Assembly: GCF_000987765.1 (NCBI RefSeq)
Contig: NZ_LAHP01000012.1
Location: 1 to 64,000, forward strand
Reading direction: 5' to 3'
DNA from: Arsukibacterium sp. MJ3
Lineage (GTDB): Bacteria; Pseudomonadota; Gammaproteobacteria; Enterobacterales; Alteromonadaceae
DNA length: 64,000 bases
Below, in pieces: positions 51,867-60,080 of this stretch. A program made the position numbers and the translations under genes. The notes under the pieces were generated by a model. The model had not been told where the DNA came from. It was given only the letters and a program-made list of their open reading frames with translations, and ran no database searches. Each line of letters starts with the position of its first letter. Position 1 is the stretch's first letter.

Positions 51867-54287
51867 ATGAGAACGTCGCTACTTATTGTATTAAGCCTGC
51901 TGTTGCTGGGCTGTGGGGGCGCAGAAGTTGAGCAGAATACGCCACCGCCAGTGCAAGATAATTCAAATAATTATACGGGATTAGCACCACAAACTGATGA
52001 TGTTCAACAGTTTAAGCTAAATTTGTGGGATAACCTGGTGGCCGATAACCGTTGTGGCAGTTGCCATCAACAGGGCAATACTGCGCCTTTTTTCGTGCGC
52101 CGGGATGATATTAATTTGGCTTATGCCGCAGTATTACCACTGGTGAATTTGGCCGACCCTGCACAGTCGGCACTGGTACGAAAAGTAGCCGGTGGTCATA
52201 ACTGTTGGTTAAGTAGTAATACCGCTTGTGCAGATACTATTAGCCAGTGGTTGCGCAACTGGGGTGCTAATGCCAATGCTGAGCAGGCTGCCGTGACGCT
52301 GGTGGCACCGGTGATCCGCGAACCTGGCGCCAGTAAAGCGCTGCCAGACAGTCCAGGCTTGTTTGCTGCAGAGGTTTATCCGCTGCTCCGTCAGTATTGT
52401 GTTAACTGCCATACACCCGATGCCACGGTTGCGCAGGCGCCCTTTTTTGCCAGCACCGATGTAAATGCAGCGTATCAGGTTAGTCGTAATTTAATTAATC
52501 TGGACCGGCCAGAGCTATCGCGTTTAGTCGCGAGGCTAGGCGGCGAATTTCATAATTGCTGGTCAGATTGTGCTACTGATGCGGCAACCATGCTCTTGGC
52601 GATAAAAGCAATAAGTGATGCCGTGCCGCTGACTGAGCTTGACCCACAACTGGTGCCATCGAAAGGATTACGGTTGGATGATGGTGTTGTGGCCTCAAGT
52701 GGCGGCCGTTACGAGAGTCATCAAATTGCCTTTTATCAGTTTAAAGAAGGGCAGGGTAATCAGGCGTTTGATACCTCAGGGGTAGAGCCTGCCGCGAATT
52801 TAACCATACAGGGTGATTTTAACTGGCTCACCGGCTGGGGGTTGCAAATAAATTCAGGGCGGGCGCAAGCCAGTACACAAAGCAGTGCCAAACTAGCCCA
52901 GTTAGTGGGGGCAACCGGTGAGCTAACTGTTGAAGCCTGGGTAATTCCGGCTAATGTGGTGCAGCAAGGCCCGGCTGCTATTGTTAGTTATGCGGGCAGT
53001 GCAATCAGCCGCAACTTTACCCTGGGCCAAAGCCAGTATAATTATGATTTTTTACTGCGCAGCAACAGTAGTAATTTTGCCGGTGTGCCGGCGCTAAGTA
53101 CTGCCGATGCCGATGAAGTGCTGCAAGCCAGCCTGCAGCATGTGGTGTTAACGCAAGATCCGGTAAACGGCCAGCGGTTGTTTGTTAATGGTGAGGATAC
53201 CGGCGTGCGTGCGCCTGCTGCTGCCATTTCTAACTGGGATAGTAGTTTTGCCTTGATGCTGGGTAATGAAGCTGATGGTAGCCGGCAATGGCAAGGCAGT
53301 GTGCGCCTACTGGCGATTCATAACCGGGCGTTAACGACAGAGCAAATTAGCCAAAACTTCAGTATTGGGGTGGGCCAGAAATTTTATCTGCCTTTCGCTA
53401 TTGGTCATTTAATTGATTTGCCACAGACCTACATTGTGTTCGAAGTAGCGCAGTTTGATAATTATTCTTACCTGTTTAGCCAGCCCTATCTGATTAATTT
53501 AGAGGGTAGTGCCTTGCCCAGCGATCTAACCATTGCCGGCATGGCGTTGGCAATGAATGGCCGGGAATTAAGCGGTGGCCAGGCGTGGATCCGGCAAAGT
53601 AGCAGTTTTAGCAGCGGTACATCGCTGGTTGAAGCGCAGCCAATTTCAAACCTGGGTACCATTATTGCTGCAGAATCGGGTGCTGCCAGCGATGAGTTTT
53701 TCTTATCGTTTGGCCAAATCGGTCAGTTTAGCAATGTACGTAGCCAGCCCGTTTATGCTGAGCAACAAATTAATGTCGTGAATTCCAGTAGCAGTGATAT
53801 TGGTATCCGGCCTTTTGCGGCGATTAATGCCAGTATGAGTCAGCTTACTCAGGTATCGCCAACTAACCCGGCTGTTGCCAGTACTTATCAGACCATTACC
53901 CGACAGCTACCGGCCTTAAGTAATATTGAAACGTTTATTTCTGCACAGCAAATGGCGATTACCCAGCTGGGGATCGCTTATTGTAACGCCGCCATTAACG
54001 ATCCGGTACTGCGCAGCCAGTGGTTTCCTGAGCTAAATTTTAATGCCAGCCCGGCTGAGGCGTTAAGTGCTGCCAATCGCAACACGTTAATTAGCCCGTT
54101 ACTGGCTAGATTTGCACCATTGCAGCCTGCTACAGCAATCAATGATGCCGATGCCAGAGCTGAGCTGAATAATTTGATCGATCGGTTAAGCCAGTGTAAC
54201 GGTACCTGCGACAGTCAGCGTACGCAAACTATAGCCAAAGCAGCTTGCACTGCGGTGCTCGCCAGCGCCCAGATGCTGGTGTATTAA
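51867..54287 (+). CDS. Lipoprotein with two CxxCH heme sites and a LamG domain
   Basis: 806 residues from ATG 51867, chosen because it follows GGGGGA and gives the signal MRTSLLIVLSLLLLG with lipobox L-L-G-C. Two cytochrome-like modules come first: CGSCH at Cys63 and CVNCH at Cys178, each followed by a repeated phrase (APFFVRRDDINLAYAAVLPL and APFFASTDVNAAYQVSRNLI), so the modules are duplicates. Residues about 285-500 are a LamG/concanavalin-like domain (AFYQFKEGQGNQAFDTSGVE, ELTVEAWVIPANVV, QLFVNGEDTG-like QRLFVNGEDTG). LamG binds sugars or proteins at the surface. The rest is of unknown fold. Confidence 0.8.
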   Translation: MRTSLLIVLSLLLLGCGGAEVEQNTPPPVQDNSNNYTGLAPQTDDVQQFKLNLWDNLVADNRCGSCHQQGNTAPFFVRRDDINLAYAAVLPLVNLADPAQSALVRKVAGGHNCWLSSNTACADTISQWLRNWGANANAEQAAVTLVAPVIREPGASKALPDSPGLFAAEVYPLLRQYCVNCHTPDATVAQAPFFASTDVNAAYQVSRNLINLDRPELSRLVARLGGEFHNCWSDCATDAATMLLAIKAISDAVPLTELDPQLVPSKGLRLDDGVVASSGGRYESHQIAFYQFKEGQGNQAFDTSGVEPAANLTIQGDFNWLTGWGLQINSGRAQASTQSSAKLAQLVGATGELTVEAWVIPANVVQQGPAAIVSYAGSAISRNFTLGQSQYNYDFLLRSNSSNFAGVPALSTADADEVLQASLQHVVLTQDPVNGQRLFVNGEDTGVRAPAAAISNWDSSFALMLGNEADGSRQWQGSVRLLAIHNRALTTEQISQNFSIGVGQKFYLPFAIGHLIDLPQTYIVFEVAQFDNYSYLFSQPYLINLEGSALPSDLTIAGMALAMNGRELSGGQAWIRQSSSFSSGTSLVEAQPISNLGTIIAAESGAASDEFFLSFGQIGQFSNVRSQPVYAEQQINVVNSSSSDIGIRPFAAINASMSQLTQVSPTNPAVASTYQTITRQLPALSNIETFISAQQMAITQLGIAYCNAAINDPVLRSQWFPELNFNASPAEALSAANRNTLISPLLARFAPLQPATAINDADARAELNNLIDRLSQCNGTCDSQRTQTIAKAACTAVLASAQMLVY

Positions 54288-54298
54288 GGAGCCAACTG

Positions 54299-55876
54299 AT
54301 GAAACTAAAACAAGCCTTACACCCAGATGCGCCCTTATTGCATGCCTGCCATAGCAGGCCAGTAAGCCGGCGTGATTTTATTGCCTGTGGCCTTAGTGTC
54401 GGCGCCGGTATCTTAACGACAGGCTCGGTATTTAGTTTGTTTGCTAACCCAAGCAAAGCCTTTGCTGATTTATCACCGGATTTGGAACTGTTAAAAAATC
54501 AGTGTGGTATTAACGTGGAAGGCGCTGGAAAAATTCCATTTATTTGTTTTGATTTGGCTGGCGGTGCTAATATTGCCGGCTCGAACATCCTGGTAGGCGG
54601 TGCTGGTGGTCAACTTGATTTCTTATCTACCCAGGGCTATAGCAAGCTTGGCTTGCCCGCCGATATGGTGCCAACGGCCGTCAATGCCGCTAATCCGGCA
54701 GGGGGCTTTGTTAACGATCAGTTAGGTTTAGCCTTTCACAGTGACTCGCAAATGCTGGCCGGTATTTTAGAGCGAACCAGTATGGCCACGCAGGCTATGA
54801 CCAATGGTGCGGTAATGCCGTCACGCTCTGAAAACGACACCGGTAATAACCCGCATAACCCGATGTATGCCATTGCTAAAGCAGGTGCAAGTGGCTCATT
54901 AATGCCATTAATTGGATCACGTAACTCCGACTCGGGTGCCAATTCTATGAGCCCGGCTGAGTTCTATAATTCAGAGTGGCGGCCGACTAAAATTGACCGG
55001 CCCAGCGATGTTACCGGTTTGGTCGATGTTGGCGATTTATTTGGTTTGCTCGATCAAAATGATGCTGTGGCAGTGATGGAATCTATTCAGCGCTTAAGCG
55101 ATCGAAAATTAGCCCGGGTAAGCACGGGTGTTACCCGCGATGAAGTGATTAAAGAACTGGTTAGTTGTGGCTATGTAAAAAGTGCTGATTTAGCCGATCG
55201 TTTTGGTAACCCGGCAACACTAGACCCCGCCGCCGATGCTGATATTGTTGGTGATGGCGGTATTTTTAGTAGCGCTGAGTTTAACGGCGATGCCGAGTTT
55301 CGAAAAACCGCATCAGTTATGAAGCTGGTAGTGAATGGTTTTGCTGGTGCGGGTACCGTGACCATTGGCGGTTATGATTATCATACCGGTGAGCGTGGAA
55401 CCGGTGAGCTAAGAGACTTACGTGCCGGGCGCTGTATTGGTGCCTGCTTAGAGTATGCAGCAAGGCGTAATCAGCCACTAATGATATATTTGTACTCAGA
55501 TGGCTCGGTAAGTAGTAATGGCCGGATTGACGACAGTGTCAATGGCCGAGGCAAAGGCGAGTGGACCGGCGATAGCTCATCTACGGCAGCGTCGGCCATA
55601 TTGGTGTATAACCCGAATGGCCGGCCGGCGCTACTAGGTGGTAGTGCGGCTGAGAAAGCCCGACATCAGCAAATTGGCTTTATGCGTCCGGATGCCTCGG
55701 TTGAAACGGGATCATCAATGGCGGCCAATAATGTGAATTTACTGGTGCAAACTGTGCTGTTAAATTATCTGGCATTGCATGGTGAGCAAGGCCGGCTGGC
55801 TGAGGTAGCGCCGTTTAATGGCTTAGGTAATGCCGCCAGCCAGGACCGATTAACGGCTTTTGCGCCTATTGTTTAA
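54299..55876 (+). CDS. Tat-exported DUF1501-like protein
   Basis: 525 residues from ATG 54299, preceded by AAGGAG. The N-terminus has a twin-arginine signal, SRRDFIACGLSVGAG (Arg24, Arg25), after an unusually long leader. The phrases FICFDLAGGANIAGSNI, NPHNPMYAIAKAGASGS, IGGYDYHTGERGTGELRDLR and MIYLYSDGSVSSNGRI resemble the DUF1501 family of the alkaline-phosphatase superfamily ('G-Y-D-x-H', 'xSEFGRT'), but the metal ligands are not clear. DUF1501 proteins often pair with cytochrome-type DUF1549/1553/1588/1592 proteins, as here. Last gene of the operon; it converges on a minus-strand gene 12 bases later. Confidence 0.65.
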   Translation: MKLKQALHPDAPLLHACHSRPVSRRDFIACGLSVGAGILTTGSVFSLFANPSKAFADLSPDLELLKNQCGINVEGAGKIPFICFDLAGGANIAGSNILVGGAGGQLDFLSTQGYSKLGLPADMVPTAVNAANPAGGFVNDQLGLAFHSDSQMLAGILERTSMATQAMTNGAVMPSRSENDTGNNPHNPMYAIAKAGASGSLMPLIGSRNSDSGANSMSPAEFYNSEWRPTKIDRPSDVTGLVDVGDLFGLLDQNDAVAVMESIQRLSDRKLARVSTGVTRDEVIKELVSCGYVKSADLADRFGNPATLDPAADADIVGDGGIFSSAEFNGDAEFRKTASVMKLVVNGFAGAGTVTIGGYDYHTGERGTGELRDLRAGRCIGACLEYAARRNQPLMIYLYSDGSVSSNGRIDDSVNGRGKGEWTGDSSSTAASAILVYNPNGRPALLGGSAAEKARHQQIGFMRPDASVETGSSMAANNVNLLVQTVLLNYLALHGEQGRLAEVAPFNGLGNAASQDRLTAFAPIV

Positions 55877-55888
55877 AGTAGCGGTATA

Positions 55889-56698
55889 TTACAAATGTGG
55901 CTCTGGCGGTGGCACATTAAGCTCGCTATCACGTTGTTGATAGCGGCTAACAATGTTACTAAGCTCGCCTGAGCGATGTAACTGCTGCCAGGCGTTAGCG
56001 AGTTGCCCGAGTTGCTCGGTTGAGAGCGTAGCTTTATTAAAACCAAAATAGACCGGCCCTTGGTGAACTTCCAGTAGCGGTTGAAAACGACCTGCTGTGC
56101 TGGTTTTGTCTGCTTGCCAATAACGCAATACAGATAAATCTTCCAATACGGCATTAACTCTACCTGCTTTGAGTAACGCCATTTTATCCAGGTTGTTGCC
56201 AATATAAACCAGCTGTCGGCGTAGTCCGGCTTGAGCCTGTAGTGTGGCAAAATGTTCACCATAATAGGCGCCATCCAGCATGGCAATATCGGTTAAATCC
56301 ACGTCTTGGGTAAGTTGCTCTAGTGAGGTTACTGCAGGTATGGCTGCTGGATCGGCAACCAGATAAATATGTTCCAGATGATGCGGGCCAATAAAAGCAA
56401 AACGTTGTTGCCGCTCAGGGCTGAACGTAAGGTGGCTGATGACATCCAGCTTGCCTTGTGCAATCAGGCGCATTGACCGGCGCCACGGGCTTTCAATTAA
56501 GATTACTTCGCAGCCCACTTCAACAGCAAGGCGTTGCATTAGCTCAACACTGAGGCCACTCCAACCATTTTTAGTTTTAATAATATGCGGTGGAAAGTGA
56601 GTTTCTATACCAAGGCTAAGGGTACAACTAGCGGCGTGCGACAAGCTGGAGATTAACAGCAATGTCAGCATCGTGGCTTTTAAGAGAATGTTATACAT
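55889..56698 (-). CDS. Periplasmic amino-acid-binding-like protein (SBP family 3)
   Basis: 269 residues. The signal peptide is MLTLLLISSLSHAA-like. GIETHFPPHIIKTKNGWSGL, SVELMQRLAVEVGCEVILIE, GKLDVISHLTFSPERQQRFA and MALLKAGRVNAVLEDLSVLR follow the extracellular solute-binding protein family 3. No ABC permease is next to it. Such orphan proteins of Alteromonadales often act as sensors or have unknown ligands. It is read in the same direction as apbE, which lies 103 bases upstream. Confidence 0.8.
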   Translation of the reverse strand: MYNILLKATMLTLLLISSLSHAASCTLSLGIETHFPPHIIKTKNGWSGLSVELMQRLAVEVGCEVILIESPWRRSMRLIAQGKLDVISHLTFSPERQQRFAFIGPHHLEHIYLVADPAAIPAVTSLEQLTQDVDLTDIAMLDGAYYGEHFATLQAQAGLRRQLVYIGNNLDKMALLKAGRVNAVLEDLSVLRYWQADKTSTAGRFQPLLEVHQGPVYFGFNKATLSTEQLGQLANAWQQLHRSGELSNIVSRYQQRDSELNVPPPEPHL

Positions 56699-56801
56699 TG
56701 CATTTCCATCTATAATGTAAACTCTGGTTGCTTACTTTATAAGCTATTCTCAAGTATAGAATGAATTTCTACATTAACCTATCAGTAATTTAGAGGTTGC
56801 T

Positions 56802-57788
56802 TTACTGCGCCAGGCCCGATGAAAAATACAACTGGTGTTCGCTACTAATAAATATTGCTTCAAATTCCGGTTGTTGCTCAATAAAGGCCATGCCGCGCGC
56901 CAGCCCCATTACAAATAAGGTAGTAGACATGGCATCAGTTCGGGTGGCGTCGGGTCCCAGTACCGTTACGCTCATAAGCCCTGAGGGGCTTTGGCCGCTT
57001 TTTGGGTCTAAAATATGATGATAGCGCACACCATCTTCAATAAAAAACCGCTCGTAATCACCAGAAGTACTAATAGCACTGTCGCTCAGTGGCAGCTGCG
57101 CTACGATGCCATCGGCTTTACGCGGGTGTTTAATCGCCACCAACCACGGGCGGCCCCGTTTGTCACCGAGCAGGCGGGTGTCACCCCCGGCAGTAACCAG
57201 CGCATGCTTAATGCCAGCCTTAGCCAGTAAACCAATGGCTTGCTCTACCGCATAGCCTTTGGCAATGCCGCCTAAATCAATTTTTACACCCTGTTGCGTA
57301 AACCTAACCTGATTGTTAGCTAATAACGTAATCAGTCGGTAGTTAATTAACGGCTGTTGGCTGGATAACTCAGCGGCGCTGGGTTTAATGTGTTGCCGGT
57401 AGTCGTAGCTAAACCCAACAGACGCAAAGCTAATATCAAAGGCACCATCGCTAAGGCCTGCCAGCTGCTCAGCTTGTTGTAACAACTGGTAAAACTCAGC
57501 ACCTACCGTTACCGGGTTAGTCGCTGCATCGCGGTTTACCTGGCTAAGTTCGCTACTGGCAATATAGGGGCTCATTAGCTGGTTTATGCGCTCAAACTCG
57601 CTTTGCACATCCGTTAACAATGTTTTGCCCTGGCTGGCATCTTCAGCCCACAACTCAACGTAAGCCTGGGTGCCCATGGTTTGAAATGGCAGCCGATACC
57701 ACTGTGCGTAAGCGGGTGCCGGAAAAAGCAGCACAGAAGCGCTTAACACATAGAATAACCATTGCAGACGAATGAATAACAGGCGCAT
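56802..57788 (-). CDS. apbE: FAD:protein FMN transferase (ApbE)
   Basis: 328 residues from Met 57788 (an ATG at 57800 is also in frame). The signal peptide is VLSASVLLFPAPAYAQ. Family motifs: TMGTQAYVELW, FDISFASVGFSYDYR, IDLGGIAKGYAVEQAI, ALVTAGGDTRLLGD, YHHILDPKSGQSPSGL and the metal-site ATRTDAMSTTLFVMG. ApbE attaches FMN from FAD to Thr or Ser of exported flavoproteins. No NqrC, RnfG or FMN-binding-domain gene is within the window, so its target is elsewhere or among the nearby operon proteins. ApbE genes do occur with TlpA/DUF4266/DUF3570 genes. Confidence 0.93.
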   Translation of the reverse strand: MRLLFIRLQWLFYVLSASVLLFPAPAYAQWYRLPFQTMGTQAYVELWAEDASQGKTLLTDVQSEFERINQLMSPYIASSELSQVNRDAATNPVTVGAEFYQLLQQAEQLAGLSDGAFDISFASVGFSYDYRQHIKPSAAELSSQQPLINYRLITLLANNQVRFTQQGVKIDLGGIAKGYAVEQAIGLLAKAGIKHALVTAGGDTRLLGDKRGRPWLVAIKHPRKADGIVAQLPLSDSAISTSGDYERFFIEDGVRYHHILDPKSGQSPSGLMSVTVLGPDATRTDAMSTTLFVMGLARGMAFIEQQPEFEAIFISSEHQLYFSSGLAQ

Positions 57789-57981
57789 TAATGTGTCCAT
57801 TAAGCTGGAGAATATGAATAGCCATTGTTACAGAGGTTGCCGTGTTACTCAATGTTAGCGCTTAACAAAAACCGATGAGCAGCAGCGTAATGTGCTGACA
57901 ATGCTAAAATCACTCTGACCCATTTTAATATTTTAGCAACCGATTTACGTATGCACGAAACTGTTAGCCGTTGCTTTATTT

Positions 57982-58005
57982 GGCCATCTAGGCGTATAGA
58001 AGTTG
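57982..58005. promoter_or_regulatory. MetJ-box-like operator upstream of metA
   Basis: GGCCATCT, AGGCGTAT and AGAAGTTG are three adjacent 8-base units that match the met box AGACGTCT at five, six and five positions. They overlap a TTGACA (58003-58008). In gammaproteobacteria MetJ represses metA through tandem met boxes. The matches are weak one by one. Confidence 0.4.
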
Positions 58006-58061
58006 ACATTGCCGTGGGTTTTGCGCAAAGTACCAGCTATGTTAGTTAATCGGGTGTAGCT

Positions 58062-58988
58062 ATGCCTATTAAAGTGATCGATCAACTCCCGGCGGTGGCA
58101 GCGCTGTCGGCAGAAAATGTGTTTATAATGACCGAAAGCCGGGCACAGTCGCAAGATATCCGGCCGATGAAAATTGCTATTTTAAATTTAATGCCGAACA
58201 AGATTACCACTGAAATACAGCTATTGCGTTTACTGGCCAACAGCCCGTTGCAAGTGGATATTGATTTGCTGCGGATTGATGATCATATTAGTAAAAATAC
58301 CCCGCCTAACCATTTAAACTGTTTTTATCGCTATTTTTCAGACGTACAGCAGCAAAAGTACGATGGTTTAATTATTACCGGGGCGCCATTAGGCTTAGTC
58401 GATTACGAAGACGTGACCTATTGGGCGCAATTTGGCGATATTTTACGTTGGGCCGATAATAACGTTACGTCTACGTTGTTTTTATGTTGGGCCGCTCATG
58501 CGGCGCTGTATCAATACTATGGTTTACAACGTGAAGTACGTGGCGAAAAGTTGTCGGGTGTTTACTGGCAGCAAGTGAGTCAGCCATTAAGTCCGTTGGT
58601 GCGCGGTTTTGATGATGAATTTTTAGTGCCGCACTCACGTTATGCCCAGGTACCAAAGCAAAAATACCAGCAGCATAATGAGCTGCATATTCTGGCTGAA
58701 GCTGACGTAACCGGTGCATATTTACTGCAAAATAGTAGTGGCAGCCGAGTATTTGTTACCGGCCACCCGGAATACGACGTCAGTACGCTGGATGAAGAAT
58801 ATCAACGTGATATCGCCTCTGGCGCAGAGCCTAAGTTACCGGAAAACTATTACCGAAATGACAATCCGTTGCAAGGACCACAAAAGCGCTGGCAAAGTCA
58901 TGCCTTTTTACTGTTTAGTAACTGGCTAAACTATTATGTGTATCAGGCCACACCATTTGAGCTAAGCGAAATTGGCCGTTCAGCTTAA
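58062..58988 (+). CDS. metA: Homoserine O-acyltransferase MetA
   Basis: 308 residues, full length. LFLCWAAHAALYQYYGL holds the nucleophile Cys, HSRYAQV and TGHPEYDVSTLDEEYQRDI hold the His and Glu of the active site, and NLMPNKITTEIQLLRLLANS is the family start. It activates homoserine for methionine synthesis by O-succinylation (or O-acetylation; the sequence does not settle which). It is followed 27 bases later by metH, forming a methionine operon with a MetJ-like operator in front. Confidence 0.95.
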   Translation: MPIKVIDQLPAVAALSAENVFIMTESRAQSQDIRPMKIAILNLMPNKITTEIQLLRLLANSPLQVDIDLLRIDDHISKNTPPNHLNCFYRYFSDVQQQKYDGLIITGAPLGLVDYEDVTYWAQFGDILRWADNNVTSTLFLCWAAHAALYQYYGLQREVRGEKLSGVYWQQVSQPLSPLVRGFDDEFLVPHSRYAQVPKQKYQQHNELHILAEADVTGAYLLQNSSGSRVFVTGHPEYDVSTLDEEYQRDIASGAEPKLPENYYRNDNPLQGPQKRWQSHAFLLFSNWLNYYVYQATPFELSEIGRSA

Positions 58989-59015
58989 ACTACAGCATTA
59001 GTAAATGGGAATTTT

Positions 59016-60080
59016 ATGACAGCAAGATTAACCCCCGCTCATTTTCGTAACCTACTTGACCAACGTATTTTTGTGCTGGATGGTGCAATGGGCACCATGA
59101 TCCAGCAACATCGGCTGGAAGAAGCGGATTACCGCGGTAGTGAATTTGCCAACTGGGCCAGTGATGTTAAAGGCAATAACGATTTACTGGTATTAAGCCA
59201 ACCAGACTTGATTGCCGATATTCATCGACAATACCTGCTGGCGGGTGCTGATATTATCGAGACCAACAGTTTCAATGCCACCAGTATTGCCATGGCAGAC
59301 TACCAGATGGCCGGTTTGTCAGCTCGCATTAACCGTGAAGCTGCTGCACTGGCCCGCAAGGTGTGTGACGAAGTAACCCAGCTTGAGCCGCACAAGCCGC
59401 GTTTTGTGGCTGGCGTGCTGGGGCCGACTAATCGCACTGCGTCAATATCGCCTGATGTTAACGATCCGGGGTTTCGCAATGTCAGTTTTGACCAGTTAGT
59501 CGAGGCGTATGCCGAGTCTACGCATGCGCTAATAGAAGGCGGTGCCGATATTATTATGCTGGAAACTATTTTTGATACCCTAAACGCCAAAGCTGCAGCG
59601 TTTGCGGTACTTAAAGTGTTTGATGAAGTGGGCTTTAAGCTGCCGGTAATGATTTCCGGCACTATTACTGATGCGTCTGGCCGCACCTTATCTGGGCAGA
59701 CTACCGAGGCGTTTTATCATAGCCTGGCCCATGTTGAGCCAGTGTGTTTTGGCCTTAACTGCGCCCTTGGTCCTGATTTACTGCGCCCTTATGTTGAAAC
59801 CTTGTCAGGGTTAGCAGCAGGTTATGTTTCAGTGCATCCTAATGCCGGGTTACCGAATGAATTTGGTGAATATGATTTAGGCGCCGAGGAAATGGCCGCT
59901 GAAATTGCCGATTGGGCACAGCAGGGGTTTTTAAATATTGTTGGTGGTTGTTGTGGCACTACGCCCGAACATATTAAAGCCATTGCTGAAGCGGTAAAGC
60001 AGGCCGCGCCGCGCCGGCCAAAAGCGGCTGATCATAGTTTTCATTTAGCTGGCCTTGAAGCCTTTTCAGTGGAGTGGTAA
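59016..60080 (+). CDS. metH: Methionine synthase, homocysteine-binding subunit (split MetH N-terminal part)
   Basis: 354 residues that equal the first domain of cobalamin-dependent MetH. It starts [20 protein letters not shown] and carries the zinc cysteines in [10 protein letters not shown] and [11 protein letters not shown]. It binds homocysteine through zinc for transfer of the methyl group from cobalamin. In E. coli MetH this domain is fused to the rest in one chain of about 1,227 residues; here a TAATG junction separates it from a second gene that holds the remaining domains. Confidence 0.92.
   Translation: MTARLTPAHFRNLLDQRIFVLDGAMGTMIQQHRLEEADYRGSEFANWASDVKGNNDLLVLSQPDLIADIHRQYLLAGADIIETNSFNATSIAMADYQMAGLSARINREAAALARKVCDEVTQLEPHKPRFVAGVLGPTNRTASISPDVNDPGFRNVSFDQLVEAYAESTHALIEGGADIIMLETIFDTLNAKAAAFAVLKVFDEVGFKLPVMISGTITDASGRTLSGQTTEAFYHSLAHVEPVCFGLNCALGPDLLRPYVETLSGLAAGYVSVHPNAGLPNEFGEYDLGAEEMAAEIADWAQQGFLNIVGGCCGTTPEHIKAIAEAVKQAAPRRPKAADHSFHLAGLEAFSVEW

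Noticed and set aside
57842..58061. SAM riboswitch upstream of metA
   Set aside because: The leader has no recognisable SAM-I, SAM-II or SAM-V core; the only signal is met-box-like DNA.
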